Shown: positions 25,454 through 35,698, numbered from the stretch's first letter. The stretch is 64,000 nucleotides of DNA from Arthrobacter sp. E3 (GCF_017353415.1 NZ_JAFMPX010000005.1:1-64000), one strand, 5' to 3'. Notes: generated by a model from the letters alone, not told the origin. Made by a program: numbers and translations.

Positions 25454-28138
25454 CTATTTTTGCTTGAAGACCAGTGACATGGGGGTGGTTTCCGTGGTCT
25501 GCCCCTGCGGGTTGTCACGGAAAATATCCTCCAGAACCGATTTGGACAAGTCGGTGTCATGGCCCAGTGCCACGACACCGAGGTCGTTGGCGTCCATGAT
25601 GGCGGTTCCGGCAAACGTCGCAGCGAACTCGGTCGGCACGTTGGCGCGGACCATGGCACTGAGCCGGGCCGCCACGCCGTCGGGGTCAATGGGTGCGTAC
25701 TTCACCGAGTGGGTGGAGGTGCCCACCTGGTAGCCAGCCGCGCCGTCGATCGCGTTGATGTTATGGCCCACCACCTCGTAAAACACGCCCGACTTGCCCT
25801 GGAGCTTGCCGACGACCGAACGCGCCGAGGCGTACATGATCCTGGGCAGGCCCACTTCGTCAAGGGCCAGCTGCATTGACCAGGGACTGGCCAGGCCAAT
25901 GCCGCCGGGGTTACGGGTGACGAACTTGCTGAAGATGCGCGCGGAATTCGAGACCTTGATGTCCCACACCGGGATTGAACGGCCCTGGGTCATGGCCACG
26001 ATCTTTTCCGACACAAACAAGTACCAGGGGGTGTCCGCCGTCGCTGCGCCGTGGTCCCCGCCCGCCGTCGGGAGTCCGTCAAAGTATCGCTGGACGTACG
26101 TCATGACGGCAGGGTCAAAGTCGGTTTCCTTGTAGAAAACCTCCGTGCGCAGCGGGTAGCGGCGGAACGTGCCAGCCGCTGACGGCACGGTGATGTCCAG
26201 CGCCTTGTCCGCGTTGGGGATGTAGTCGCTCTTGCCCTCGATGCCAGCCTTGACTTCGGGCTCGTCAAAGAATTCGCGCAGCCACAGCTCGGTGTTGATC
26301 AGGCGCCAGAACACCATGGTGGAGCCGGAGCTCTTGCCGCTGAGCAGTTCCTCAAAGGCGTAGATGACGGCGTCCTGGTTCCAGTACGGGCGGGCGCCAA
26401 AGGAGCTGGAGAGGAAGATCTCGTAGATCTTTTCCTTCATGTGACCGAACCACTCGGCCTCGGGGGTGGTGAAGCCGATCTTGTTGCGGCGGTTGCTGAT
26501 CATGTCCGGCAGCAGCTCGCGCGTCGCATCCCGCAGGATGCGCTTGTTCCAGCCACCCTTGATGATGGATTCGTCGTCCAAACTGAACAGGAACTTCACC
26601 ACTTCCTTGTCGAGGAAGGGCACGCGTCCTTCCAGCGAGAAGCGCATGGTGTTCTTGTCCTCGTAGCGCAGCACCGCCGGCAGCGACTTGTGGAACAGGT
26701 CGTCAATGAGGCGCAGCTTCAAGTTGTCCGGGATGTTGGCGAACTTCTCGGACTTGTACTTCGCCGTGAACTTCTTGTTCAACAGCTGCGATATGCCGAT
26801 TTCCTTCTTCAGCGTGAGCTTGCCCTGGATCCGGAAACGTGCCAGACGGTACAGGATGTCGGAGCTGGAGAGCAGTTCCTTGGCCAGCTTGGCGTTTTGG
26901 CCGTTCTTCTTCAACTGGCGAAGGTACGCAAAGTAGTAGGGGATGTAGCCGGCCATCATCTCATCGGCGCCCTGGCCGTCCAGCAGCACCGTAACGTGCT
27001 TGGAAGCCTCGCGCATGACCTGATACTGGGCGTACGGACCGGAGGAGATGATGGGCTCCTCCATGGTGCGCACAAAATCTTCCAGATCTTCCACAAATTC
27101 ACCCGGCTGCGGCAGGATCTTGTGGCTGATGACCTTGCCTTCGCAACGGGCCAGCACGGCGTCGGCGTACTTTTCCTCATCGTTGATCGAGTTCGGGAAG
27201 ATCGCCGAGAACGTCTGCTGCTTGGCGCCCAGCGAGTCCGTCGCGGCGGCATTCTCGGCCATGAGCTTGTTGATGGTAACCACGACGGCGGACGAGTCCA
27301 GTCCGCCTGACAGCGCCGTCCCCACCGGTACTTCAGACTGCAGACGCAGGCGGACACCTTCGGTGAAACGCTCCCGGTATTCGTCAATGACGGCCTGGGA
27401 GTATGGGGTTTCGATCTTGGCCAGCTCGGCCAGTTCTTCCTTGAACCGGGTGTAGCTGCTGATGGCCGCTGTCCCGGCCGGACCGGCTTCGGAATCAACA
27501 GTATTCAGGACAAGCTTTTCCCCCGGCATGAGCTTGTGCACGCCGGCAAAGAATGTGCTGGGCTCGTCGTCGTGGATTCTGAACTGCAGGTAGCGGAACA
27601 GAATGCGCTCGTTGACGCCCTTTTCAATCTTGTTGGCGGCCAACAGCGGCTTGATTTCCGAACCAAAGAGCAGTGTCGGAGCCTCGGTGGTGCCTGCCGT
27701 GGCGTAGTACAGCGGCTTGATGCCGAAGTGGTCGCGCGCCAGCACAAGTCGGTTGTTCTTGCGGTCGTGGATGGCCAAGCCAAACATGCCGTTGAACTTA
27801 TCGAAAGCAGCGTCGCCCCACTCCTCGTAGGACTGCAGCACCACCTCAGTGTCCGAGGCCGTGGTGAAGGAACGGCCCAATGCCTCAAGTTCGGCGCGCA
27901 GGTCAAGGTAGTTGTACACCTCGCCGTTGTAGACCAGAACGGTCTCGCCGTCTGCGCTGAACATGGGCTCCTGGCCATGGGCCACGTCAATGATGGAGAG
28001 GCGGCGGTGTGCCAGGCCTACGTTGCCATGCGAGTAGAGGCCCTCACCATCGGGGCCGCGGTGCACCATGCACGCATTCATCTGCTGCAATAGGGATTCG
28101 TCTTCCCCATAACCGTAGTAACCGGCGATTCCGCACAT
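25454..28138 (-). CDS. Asparagine synthetase (glutamine-hydrolysing) fused to an F420 ligase-like domain
   Basis: 894 residues. Residues 1-220 are the class II glutaminase (MCGIAGYYG with Cys2; HRRLSIID; VYNGEVYNY). About 240-620 is the asparagine synthetase domain with the ATP-pyrophosphatase loop ALSGGLDSS (277-282). About 640-894 is an extra domain that resembles coenzyme F420-0:gamma-glutamyl ligase (CofE/COG1478): RRYPLRTEVF, WYLFVSEKIVAMTQGR, DIKVSNSARIFSKFV, GIGLASPWSMQLALDEVG, VGKLQGKSGVFYEVVG and NAIDGAAGY. Ordinary AsnB is 510-640 residues. The enzyme may amidate or glutamylate a substrate other than aspartate; that is inference. It is divergent from pdxT. Confidence 0.85.
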   Translation of the reverse strand: MCGIAGYYGYGEDESLLQQMNACMVHRGPDGEGLYSHGNVGLAHRRLSIIDVAHGQEPMFSADGETVLVYNGEVYNYLDLRAELEALGRSFTTASDTEVVLQSYEEWGDAAFDKFNGMFGLAIHDRKNNRLVLARDHFGIKPLYYATAGTTEAPTLLFGSEIKPLLAANKIEKGVNERILFRYLQFRIHDDEPSTFFAGVHKLMPGEKLVLNTVDSEAGPAGTAAISSYTRFKEELAELAKIETPYSQAVIDEYRERFTEGVRLRLQSEVPVGTALSGGLDSSAVVVTINKLMAENAAATDSLGAKQQTFSAIFPNSINDEEKYADAVLARCEGKVISHKILPQPGEFVEDLEDFVRTMEEPIISSGPYAQYQVMREASKHVTVLLDGQGADEMMAGYIPYYFAYLRQLKKNGQNAKLAKELLSSSDILYRLARFRIQGKLTLKKEIGISQLLNKKFTAKYKSEKFANIPDNLKLRLIDDLFHKSLPAVLRYEDKNTMRFSLEGRVPFLDKEVVKFLFSLDDESIIKGGWNKRILRDATRELLPDMISNRRNKIGFTTPEAEWFGHMKEKIYEIFLSSSFGARPYWNQDAVIYAFEELLSGKSSGSTMVFWRLINTELWLREFFDEPEVKAGIEGKSDYIPNADKALDITVPSAAGTFRRYPLRTEVFYKETDFDPAVMTYVQRYFDGLPTAGGDHGAATADTPWYLFVSEKIVAMTQGRSIPVWDIKVSNSARIFSKFVTRNPGGIGLASPWSMQLALDEVGLPRIMYASARSVVGKLQGKSGVFYEVVGHNINAIDGAAGYQVGTSTHSVKYAPIDPDGVAARLSAMVRANVPTEFAATFAGTAIMDANDLGVVALGHDTDLSKSVLEDIFRDNPQGQTTETTPMSLVFKQK

Positions 28139-28297
28139 ACTGTAAGTTCCTCGTCTCTGTAGAACATCAGGCCAGCCAACTCTGTAGTGGGCAGTCCTGC
28201 CGACAATGCTACTTGCTTGCGGGGCTCTCGTGCCTCACCCCACACGGCGCGTAAACGAAGTTATCAGTGTGAGATTGCGCCCAACTATGATTGAGCA

Positions 28298-28984
28298 GTG
28301 ACTTTTGACTCCACTTCCCCTACCTCATCCGGACCTCTCATTGGTGTGCTGGCGCTTCAAGGCGACGTCCGCGAACACGCCAGGGCGCTGGAGGAATGCG
28401 GCGCCCGTGTCATTGCCGTGCGGCGTCCCAGTGAACTTGCCAGCGTGGATGGCCTTGTCATCCCGGGTGGAGAGTCCACCACCATGGATAAGCTCAGCCG
28501 CATTTTCGGCATGCGCGAGCCGCTGATGGAACGCATCGCCGCCGGAATGCCCGTCTATGGCAGTTGCGCCGGCATGATCATGCTGGCAAAGGAGATCGCC
28601 GACCCCGCCACGGACCAGGCCGGGTACCCGCAACAAACGTTGGGCGGGCTGGATATTACCGTCCGGCGCAATGCCTTTGGCCGCCAAGTCGACTCCTTTG
28701 AAACGGAACTCGACTTTCACGGCCTCGCTCCGGCGGGGGAACTGGAATCGCCGCTGCATGCAGTGTTCATCCGTGCCCCGTGGGTTGAACGTGTTGGCCC
28801 CGAAGTGGAGGTACTTGCGTCGGTGAAACTGCCCGGAGCTGTGCAAAACGATAGGATCGATGCAGAGGTCCGTGCGGTAGCCGTTCGATCGCAGCATTTG
28901 CTGGCCACCTCCTTCCATCCGGAAGTGACGGGTGAGCGCCGCATCCACGAACTGTTTATTCGAATGATTAGAGGAGAAGCGTAA
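28298..28984 (+). CDS. pdxT: Pyridoxal 5'-phosphate synthase glutaminase subunit PdxT
   Basis: 228 residues, class I glutaminase. Seen: [23 protein letters not shown], the nucleophile in [10 protein letters not shown], and the His-Glu pair in [10 protein letters not shown]. It supplies ammonia to PdxS. GTG 28298 starts the gene. It is followed after two bases by yebC, so it heads the yebC-ruvC unit here. Confidence 0.96.
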   Translation: MTFDSTSPTSSGPLIGVLALQGDVREHARALEECGARVIAVRRPSELASVDGLVIPGGESTTMDKLSRIFGMREPLMERIAAGMPVYGSCAGMIMLAKEIADPATDQAGYPQQTLGGLDITVRRNAFGRQVDSFETELDFHGLAPAGELESPLHAVFIRAPWVERVGPEVEVLASVKLPGAVQNDRIDAEVRAVAVRSQHLLATSFHPEVTGERRIHELFIRMIRGEA

Positions 28985-28986
28985 CT

Positions 28987-29742
28987 ATGTCAGGCCACTC
29001 CAAATGGGCAACCACCAAGCACAAGAAGGCCATTCTTGACAGCCGCCGCGCGAAGTCGTTTGCGAAGCTGATCAAGAACATTGAAGTTGCTGCTCGCGGG
29101 GGCGGTGCCGACCTGGCCGGCAACCCGGCCCTTGAGCTGGCCGTCACGAAGGCCAAGAAGACGTCAGTTCCGGCGGACAACATTGACCGCGCCATCAAGC
29201 GCGGTGCCGGCCTGCTCGGCGAAGCCGTGGACTACCAGACCATCATGTACGAGGGCTACGGCCCGCAGGGCTCTGCCATCTTGATCGAGTGCCTCACCGA
29301 TAACAAGAACCGTGCGGCCTCTGAAGTGCGTCTTGCTGTAGGCCGCAATGGTGGCAACATGGGGGATCCCGGCTCGGTGGCCTACATGTTCACCCGCAAG
29401 GGAATCGTCGGCCTGCCCAAGAACGGGCTCACCGAGGACGATCTCCTCATGGCTGTCCTGGACGCCGGCGCCGAAGAGGTCAAGGATGAGGGCGAGAGCT
29501 TCGAAATCATCTCCGAGCCGCAGGACCTGCCGGCCATCCGCGCAGCCCTGGCCGAGGCCGGCATCGAGTACGAGAGCGACGAAGCCGGCTTCGTGCCCTC
29601 CATGCAAGTGGAGCTCGATGTGGACAACGCGCGCAAGTTCATGAAGCTTTACGATGCGCTGGAAGACCTTGACGACGTCCAGAACATCTACTCCAATGCC
29701 GACATTGGTGCCGACGTCCTCGCAGCCCTCGAAGAGGACTAG
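28987..29742 (+). CDS. YebC/PmpR family protein
   Basis: 251 residues with the family N-terminus [21 protein letters not shown], and downstream [19 protein letters not shown] and [14 protein letters not shown]. YebC proteins are described as DNA-binding regulators or, more recently, as factors helping ribosomes through difficult sequences. It lies between pdxT and ruvC, its usual actinobacterial place. Confidence 0.95.
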   Translation: MSGHSKWATTKHKKAILDSRRAKSFAKLIKNIEVAARGGGADLAGNPALELAVTKAKKTSVPADNIDRAIKRGAGLLGEAVDYQTIMYEGYGPQGSAILIECLTDNKNRAASEVRLAVGRNGGNMGDPGSVAYMFTRKGIVGLPKNGLTEDDLLMAVLDAGAEEVKDEGESFEIISEPQDLPAIRAALAEAGIEYESDEAGFVPSMQVELDVDNARKFMKLYDALEDLDDVQNIYSNADIGADVLAALEED

Positions 29743-29761
29743 ACGTGACAAGGACTAGTCA

Positions 29762-30349
29762 CTGCGTGTCATAGGCGTTGACCCGGGCCTGACCCGGTGC
29801 GGCATCGGCGTGGTGGACGTTGCCCCCAACCGCACTGCCACCCTCGCAGGGGTCGGGGTAGTGGGCAGCTCACATGAACTCACCCTTGACGCCCGGCTGC
29901 TGGTCATCGCGGAAGCGGTAGACCAGTGGCTGGATGCGTTTAAGCCGGACGTTTTGGCCATTGAACGCGTTTTCGCCCAAACGAACCTCAGTACTGTCAT
30001 GGGTGTGGCACAGGTATCCGGGGTTGTCATGGTGGCAGCGGCCCGGCGCGGCATTCCCGTCGCCATGCACACGCCCTCGGAGGTCAAAGCGGCCGTCACG
30101 GGCAACGGCCGCGCCGACAAGGCACTTGTGACGGCCATGGTCACCCGGCTTTTGCGGCTGGATGAGCCCCCGCGCCCGGCCGACGCCGCCGACGCCTTGG
30201 CCTTGGCCATAGCCCATGCGTGGCGCAGCGGGGCCGCCTTTTCGGCAGGCTCTGAAAGTTCGACGCCGGCCCAACAGTTGTGGCGTGCAGCCGAAACCAA
30301 GTCGAAGGTGACGAAGAACAAGGAAAAGCCCGGAAACGCGTGGCACTAG
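29762..30349 (+). CDS. ruvC: Crossover junction endodeoxyribonuclease RuvC (start anomalous)
   Basis: About 195 residues. Core motifs: [19 protein letters not shown] (first catalytic Asp), [19 protein letters not shown] (catalytic Glu), and [17 protein letters not shown] (last Asp residues). It cuts Holliday junctions delivered by RuvAB. The expected start codon before LRVIGVDPG is absent: the frame is closed by TAG 29756-29758, leaving only CTG 29762 (with AAGGAC upstream) or the internal GTG 29810, which would delete the catalytic Asp. A GTG at 29745, just after yebC with GAGGAC upstream, is out of frame by one base and would read [14 protein letters not shown] if one base were missing. Confidence 0.88.
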   Translation: MRVIGVDPGLTRCGIGVVDVAPNRTATLAGVGVVGSSHELTLDARLLVIAEAVDQWLDAFKPDVLAIERVFAQTNLSTVMGVAQVSGVVMVAAARRGIPVAMHTPSEVKAAVTGNGRADKALVTAMVTRLLRLDEPPRPADAADALALAIAHAWRSGAAFSAGSESSTPAQQLWRAAETKSKVTKNKEKPGNAWH

Positions 30350-30353
30350 TTGC

Positions 30354-30369
30354 TAGTACGTATGTTCGA
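30354..30369. promoter_or_regulatory. LexA (SOS) box upstream of ruvA
   Basis: TAGTACGTATGTTCGA fits the LexA half-sites GAAC-N4-GTTC at 7 of 8 core positions. It matches the reverse complement of the dnaE2 box (14320-14335) at 14 of 16 positions. A -10-like TATACT (30370-30375) abuts its right end, so LexA would block that promoter. Confidence 0.7.
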
Positions 30370-30422
30370 TATACTGGTGGCAGTTTTCCGCTATCCAGGG
30401 TGTTTGTCAGGAGCAGTTTTCA

Positions 30423-31055
30423 ATGATCAGTTTTGTCCGTGGACCCGTGGCCCAGCTTTCGCTGGCCCAGGCCGTCATCGACGTCAACGGGGTGGGCATG
30501 CTTGTCCATGCCACGCCCAAGACGCTGGGCGGGCTGCGCATGGGGGAGGAGGCTGTTGTCACCACCACCATGATCGTGCGTGAAGACTCCATGACGCTTT
30601 ATGGTTTTGCCGATGTTGACGAGCGTGAGGTTTTTGAAATCCTGCTTAGTGTCAGCGGCATTGGCGCTCGCCTGGCACTTGCCATCCTGGCGCTGCTGGA
30701 ACCGGAAACGATCCGCCGCGCGGTGGCGGATGGCGACGGCAAAACGTTCACCAAGGTCCCAGGCGTGGGCCCCAAGGTGGCAGGACGCATCGTGCTGGAA
30801 CTCAAGGGCAAGCTGGTCCCCACCGGTGCGGCCGTCTCCGCAGCGCCGCAGCCCGTTCCCATGGAGTGGAAGGAACAGGTCGTTGCCGCCATGACAAGCC
30901 TGGGCTGGAACGAAAGGGATGCACTGAAGAGCATCGACGCGGCTGTGGCTGCAGAGCCTGAGCTGGCCGAAACCGCCAACGTTCCTGCGATCCTGCGCGC
31001 CACGTTGCGCTGGCTGGGGCAGGATAACTCGCGTCAAGGCAGCAGGGTCCACTAA
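30423..31055 (+). CDS. ruvA: Holliday junction branch migration protein RuvA
   Basis: 210 residues. Domain I (MISFVRGPVAQL; YGFADVDEREVFEILLSVSGIG) binds the junction; domain II has helix-hairpin-helices (SGIGARLALAILALL; VPGVGPKVAGRIVLEL); domain III (LGWNERDALKSIDAAV) contacts RuvB. ruvB follows after three bases. Confidence 0.96.
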   Translation: MISFVRGPVAQLSLAQAVIDVNGVGMLVHATPKTLGGLRMGEEAVVTTTMIVREDSMTLYGFADVDEREVFEILLSVSGIGARLALAILALLEPETIRRAVADGDGKTFTKVPGVGPKVAGRIVLELKGKLVPTGAAVSAAPQPVPMEWKEQVVAAMTSLGWNERDALKSIDAAVAAEPELAETANVPAILRATLRWLGQDNSRQGSRVH

Positions 31056-31058
31056 GTC

Positions 31059-32189
31059 ATGGCTGCCATGGACGACGCCGTGCCCCTTCTGCCCGGGCAA
31101 ATCAGTTTGGGTGGTGGGACGGGCCCGGCACGCCCCGGAGCCGCAGATGTGGTTGCCCCCGCGGTGGAGCCTGAAGAGCGGGAGCTGGAAGCTGCCCTGC
31201 GGCCCAAGAATCTTGACGACTTCGTGGGTCAGGAACGGGTACGCAAACAGCTTTCGCTGGTGCTGGCCGCGTCCAGAATTCGTGGCCGCTGTGCCGACCA
31301 CGTGCTCATGTCCGGCCCGCCCGGCCTCGGCAAGACCACCCTGGCCATGATCATTGCGGCCGAAATGAACGCCCCGCTGCGCATCAGCTCAGGCCCTGCC
31401 ATTCAGCATGCAGGAGACTTGGCAGCCATCCTGTCCTCACTTTCCGAAGGTGAGGTGCTGTTCCTAGATGAAATTCACCGCATGTCGCGTCCTGCTGAGG
31501 AAATGCTGTACATGGCCATGGAGGATTTCCGTGTGGACATCATTGTTGGCAAGGGTGCCGGTGCCACGGCCATTCCACTTGAATTGCCACCCTTCACCCT
31601 TGTTGGCGCCACCACCCGGGCGGGTCTGCTCCCTGGACCGTTGAGGGACAGATTCGGTTTCACCGGGCACCTGGAGTTTTATTCAGTGGGAGAACTGGAA
31701 CTGGTGTTGCGGCGCTCCGCCGGCATGCTCGATCTAAAACTGACCAGCGCCGGGTTTTCCGAAATTGCCGGCCGCTCCCGCGGCACGCCACGCATAGCCA
31801 ACCGCCTACTGCGGCGGGTGCGGGACTGGGCCCTGGTTCATGGGATTGAATCAATCGATGCACGCACCGCTTCTGCCGCACTGGACATGTATGAAGTGGA
31901 CGCCAAAGGCCTTGACCGCCTTGACCGTTCCGTACTGGAAGCGCTGGTACACAAGTTCAACGGTGGGCCGGTGGGCTTGTCCACCCTCGCCATCGCCGTG
32001 GGGGAGGAAAGCGAAACAGTGGAAACTGTCGCTGAGCCCTTCCTTGTGCGTGAGGGACTGCTGGGAAGAACCCCTCGCGGCCGCATTGCGATGCCCGCAG
32101 CCTGGGAGCACTTGGGGCTCAAAATGCCGCGCAACGCCGTCGCAGCCGCCATGTTGCCCTTCGATGAGGATGACGATTCCGATAACTGA
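31059..32189 (+). CDS. ruvB: Holliday junction branch migration helicase RuvB
   Basis: 376 residues. The AAA+ core shows Walker [12 protein letters not shown], Walker [10 protein letters not shown], sensor 1 [11 protein letters not shown] and the Arg finger region GPLRDRFGF, followed by the winged helix (RTPRGR). It is the hexameric motor of RuvABC. A 30-residue N-terminal leader ([10 protein letters not shown]...) precedes [12 protein letters not shown]; this is common in Actinobacteria. Confidence 0.97.
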   Translation: MAAMDDAVPLLPGQISLGGGTGPARPGAADVVAPAVEPEERELEAALRPKNLDDFVGQERVRKQLSLVLAASRIRGRCADHVLMSGPPGLGKTTLAMIIAAEMNAPLRISSGPAIQHAGDLAAILSSLSEGEVLFLDEIHRMSRPAEEMLYMAMEDFRVDIIVGKGAGATAIPLELPPFTLVGATTRAGLLPGPLRDRFGFTGHLEFYSVGELELVLRRSAGMLDLKLTSAGFSEIAGRSRGTPRIANRLLRRVRDWALVHGIESIDARTASAALDMYEVDAKGLDRLDRSVLEALVHKFNGGPVGLSTLAIAVGEESETVETVAEPFLVREGLLGRTPRGRIAMPAAWEHLGLKMPRNAVAAAMLPFDEDDDSDN

Positions 32190-32352
32190 GCCCGCCATCC
32201 CGCGGTAGTTGGAGCCAGAGTGTGTATTTGTGCGCGATTCTGGGCGTTTTATCATCCGGCGTTCAGCTTTACCCTCTAGACTGGTATGACGCCCGGCACG
32301 TTCACCGCATGCCAAGGCATCCAATACTACTTAAACGAATGGAACTCCAGCT

Positions 32353-32793
32353 GTGTCTTTCAGCAGTATTCTGGCCGCCGACGCCACCCCGCAGGCAGGC
32401 TTTTTGAGCCCCATGAACCTTCTTTTGTTCGCCATGTTTGCCGTGCTCATCTTCATGATGATCCGCAAGCAAAAGAAGAGCAAGGCAGTCCAGGAGGAGC
32501 GGCGTTCAAAGCTTGCTCCGGGCGTGGAGATCATGACCAACTTTGGCCTCTTCGGCAAGGTTTTGGCCATTGATGAGGATGAAAACAAGATCCTCATGGA
32601 AATTTCCCCAGGTACCACTGCCACGGTCCACAAGCAGACGGTGGCCAAGGTCATCGAACCGACTGAGCTCGACGCCGTCGTTCCCGAGGATGCTTCCTCC
32701 CTCACGCTCGGTCTGGACAAGCCCGAGCCGTCAGCGGAAACCACTGAGGAAACGCTCCGCCGCCTGAACAACGAACATAACAAAGACAACTAG
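32353..32793 (+). CDS. yajC: Preprotein translocase subunit YajC
   Basis: 146 residues: one N-terminal membrane segment (LLLFAMFAVLIFMMI), RKQKKSKAVQEERR, GVEIMTNFGLFGKVLAIDEDENKILMEI (read in parts), then an acidic tail. It is part of the SecDF-YajC complex. GTG 32353 begins the gene; ATG-initiated alternatives are internal. secD follows 95 bases downstream. Confidence 0.9.
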   Translation: MSFSSILAADATPQAGFLSPMNLLLFAMFAVLIFMMIRKQKKSKAVQEERRSKLAPGVEIMTNFGLFGKVLAIDEDENKILMEISPGTTATVHKQTVAKVIEPTELDAVVPEDASSLTLGLDKPEPSAETTEETLRRLNNEHNKDN

Positions 32794-32887
32794 CCTTATT
32801 CGGGTTGGCCGCTGCTGCGAACGAACTTTCCGGGCGCAGCAGCGTAGCCATGTTCACAACGCCCGTGACCAATAGAAGGATCCCTTG

Positions 32888-34663
32888 ATGGCACGAACCG
32901 GCCCGACGTCCACAGCACGCAGAACTCTTCTGTGGCTTGCGGCGATCATTATTGCATGCACCTTGGCAGTTGCCGGCGGCGTACTCGCCGGTGCCGCTAC
33001 TTGGGCGCCAAAGCTGGGCCTTGACCTTGAAGGCGGCACCCAGATGATTCTGGCGCCCAAGGTTGAAGGCGCAGGCAGCATCACCGCCGAACAACTGGAC
33101 CAGGCTGTGTCCATCATTCGCCAGCGCGTTGATGGATCCGGTGTTTCCGAAGCGCAGATCTCCACTGAGGGCGGGCGCAACGTCGTCGTCAGCATGCCTG
33201 GCAAGCCCACTGATGAAGAGCGCAATCTCATCAAGGCCTCGGCCAACATGAACTTCCGCCCCGTCATCGCTGCCACCCAGGGCCCCTCAGGTGCTGTTGC
33301 AGAGGCGGACCGGACTCCTGCCGACAAGCTGCCGGTGCCTACTGCGGCCCCACTGAACGCCAGTGACCCCAACTGGGTTGACGCTGCCGTCATGAAGAGC
33401 TTTGAGGCCACCAGTTGCATACCACCGCTGACCGAGCGCCCCACCACTTCGGATCCCACCAAGCCGCTGATCAGTTGTGAACCTGATTCCGGTGTGAAGT
33501 ACATCCTTGGGCCGGTGGAGATTCCCGGCAAGTGGATCAAGACCGCCAGCTACGGGTTGATGTCCGGTGCGCAGGGTGCGACAACCAATGTGTGGTCGGT
33601 TCAGCTGACACTGACAAAGCCCGAGGGCGCCGACGCGTTCAAGGAAGTTACCCAGCGTCTGCACACCAAGTACCTGGCGAACGAGAATGACCCACAGGCA
33701 CGCTTCGCCATTGTGCTCGATGACAGTGTTATTTCCGCACCGGCTTCACTGGCTGCCATCACCGACGGCCAGTCCTCCATCACCGGCAACTTCACTGAAG
33801 CCAGTGCAAAGGCGTTGGCAGATCAGCTGAAGTTTGGTTCCCTGCCGCTCAGCTTCGAGATTCAAAGCGAAATCCAGATCTCTGCAACTCTTGGGCTGCA
33901 GCAGCTGGAAATGGGTGTCATGGCCGGTTTGATTGGTCTTGGCCTGGTGGTCATCTACTCGCTGTTCCAGTACCGGGCGCTGGGCTTTGTCACCATCCTC
34001 TCCCTCATCATTGCCGGTCTCTTGACGTACCTGGCCATCATCTTGCTGGGTTGGGCAGAAAACTACAGGCTGTCCCTCGCAGGTGTGGCGGGCATCATTG
34101 TGTCCATTGGCCAGACTGCTGACTCGTTCATTGTTTACTTTGAACGCGTTAGAGACGAGTTACGTGATGGTCGAGGACTGATTGCAGCAGTTGAGAATGG
34201 TTGGGGTCGTGCCAAACGCACCATCCTGGCCTCCAAGGCGGTCAACATTTTGGCTTCCCTGGTGCTCTACTTCGTCTCGGTGGGCAGCGTAAAGGGCTTT
34301 GCCTTCACCTTGGGCCTGACCGCCGTCGCTGACCTCATCGTGGTCTTCATGTTCACGCACCCGACCCTGCAACTGCTGGCACGGACCAAGTTCTTTGGTG
34401 AAGGCCACGCCTTCTCCGGCCTTGACCCGGTCCAGCTGGGCGCAGTTCCGTTGTACCGAGGTGCCGGCCGGTTCCGCACACCGGAAGAAACGCTGGAGGT
34501 GGCCAAGGGCAAGAATGCGAGGGCCGCAGGTGAAGCTGAACGCCGCCAGACCATCGCCGAACGCCGTCTTGCCGCCAAGGAACATCAAATGGTGGGCAGC
34601 GGCAACCGGAATGCGGATGCTGCAAAACCCGCCGCAAGTGACGACTCGAAGGAGAGCAAGTAA
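32888..34663 (+). CDS. secD: Protein translocase subunit SecD
   Basis: 591 residues, six membrane segments. The P1 head contains GLDLEGGTQMIL and IRQRVDGSGVSEAQI; the membrane part has GSLPLSFEIQSEIQISATLG and IGQTADSFIVYFERVRDELR. SecD uses proton flow to pull proteins out after SecA. ATG 32888 follows AGAAGGA; a TTG lies directly before it. Its stop overlaps the secF start (TAATG). Confidence 0.96.
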   Translation: MARTGPTSTARRTLLWLAAIIIACTLAVAGGVLAGAATWAPKLGLDLEGGTQMILAPKVEGAGSITAEQLDQAVSIIRQRVDGSGVSEAQISTEGGRNVVVSMPGKPTDEERNLIKASANMNFRPVIAATQGPSGAVAEADRTPADKLPVPTAAPLNASDPNWVDAAVMKSFEATSCIPPLTERPTTSDPTKPLISCEPDSGVKYILGPVEIPGKWIKTASYGLMSGAQGATTNVWSVQLTLTKPEGADAFKEVTQRLHTKYLANENDPQARFAIVLDDSVISAPASLAAITDGQSSITGNFTEASAKALADQLKFGSLPLSFEIQSEIQISATLGLQQLEMGVMAGLIGLGLVVIYSLFQYRALGFVTILSLIIAGLLTYLAIILLGWAENYRLSLAGVAGIIVSIGQTADSFIVYFERVRDELRDGRGLIAAVENGWGRAKRTILASKAVNILASLVLYFVSVGSVKGFAFTLGLTAVADLIVVFMFTHPTLQLLARTKFFGEGHAFSGLDPVQLGAVPLYRGAGRFRTPEETLEVAKGKNARAAGEAERRQTIAERRLAAKEHQMVGSGNRNADAAKPAASDDSKESK

Positions 34664-35667
34664 TGAAGAGTTTCGCCACTTTTGGAAATGAACTTTACAC
34701 GGGCGAACGCTCCTACGAGTTCGTCGGCAAACGCAAGATCTGGTTCTCGATCGCTGGCATCGCGGTCCTTCTGTCCATCCTGATCCCGCTGCTCGGCGGC
34801 GGTTTCAACTTCGGTATTGAATTCCGCGGCGGTTCACAGTTCACCGTGTCCCAGGTGGCCCACACGGATGTTTCCATCGGGCAGACTGCTGTGTCTGAAG
34901 CGGTGCCGGGGACGGTTGCCGTAGTCACCAACATTGCCGGGGACACCATGCAGGTGCAGACCGACAAGCTGACGGATGACCAAACCCTGGCGGTTAAGAA
35001 CGCACTGAAGACAGCTTACGGGGTGACGGAAGACCACATCACCTCCACGTTCGTTGGACCTACCTGGGGGCAGGACGTCTCCCGGCAGGCCATTATCGGC
35101 TTCATCGTGTTCGTGCTGCTGGCCACCGTCTTGATGGCGTTGTACTTCCGCACCTGGCGCATGTCGATCGCGGCAATCGTGGGCCTGCTGGTTGTGATGG
35201 TGGTGACTGCGGGAGTGTACGCAGCCTCCAACTTCGAGGTCACGCCGTCGGCCATTATCGGCTTCCTGACGATTCTGAGCTACTCCCTTTATGACACGGT
35301 GGTGGTCTTTGACAAGATCAGGGAGAACACTTCGGACATCGTCAAATCCACGCGGCGGACATTCGCCGAAGAGGTGAACCTGGCCGTCAACCAGACGCTG
35401 GTGCGCTCCATCAACACCATGATGGTAGCCGTGCTGCCAGTGGGGTCAATTTTGTTCATCGGTGCCTTGCTGCTCGGTGCCGGTACGCTGCGCGACCTGT
35501 CACTGGCCTTGTTCATCGGCATTATTGTCAGTACATTCTCCACGATCTTCGTTGCGGCGCCCATGTACTCGAAGCTGCGAGAGCACGAGCCTGAACTCGT
35601 CAAGCAGGCCAAGAAAGTGCAGCAACGGCGCGCTGCTGGCAGTGCTGCAACTGTGGAAGTCAGCTAG
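34663..35667 (+). CDS. secF: Protein translocase subunit SecF
   Basis: 334 residues, six membrane segments, with FNFGIEFRGGSQFTV and ILSYSLYDTVVVFDKIREN, the SecF signatures. It pairs with SecD. It is coupled to secD by a one-base overlap and followed by a strong terminator. Confidence 0.96.
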   Translation: MKSFATFGNELYTGERSYEFVGKRKIWFSIAGIAVLLSILIPLLGGGFNFGIEFRGGSQFTVSQVAHTDVSIGQTAVSEAVPGTVAVVTNIAGDTMQVQTDKLTDDQTLAVKNALKTAYGVTEDHITSTFVGPTWGQDVSRQAIIGFIVFVLLATVLMALYFRTWRMSIAAIVGLLVVMVVTAGVYAASNFEVTPSAIIGFLTILSYSLYDTVVVFDKIRENTSDIVKSTRRTFAEEVNLAVNQTLVRSINTMMVAVLPVGSILFIGALLLGAGTLRDLSLALFIGIIVSTFSTIFVAAPMYSKLREHEPELVKQAKKVQQRRAAGSAATVEVS

Positions 35668-35698
35668 CAACTCCGCCCGTACTCAAGGGTTGATGTAG

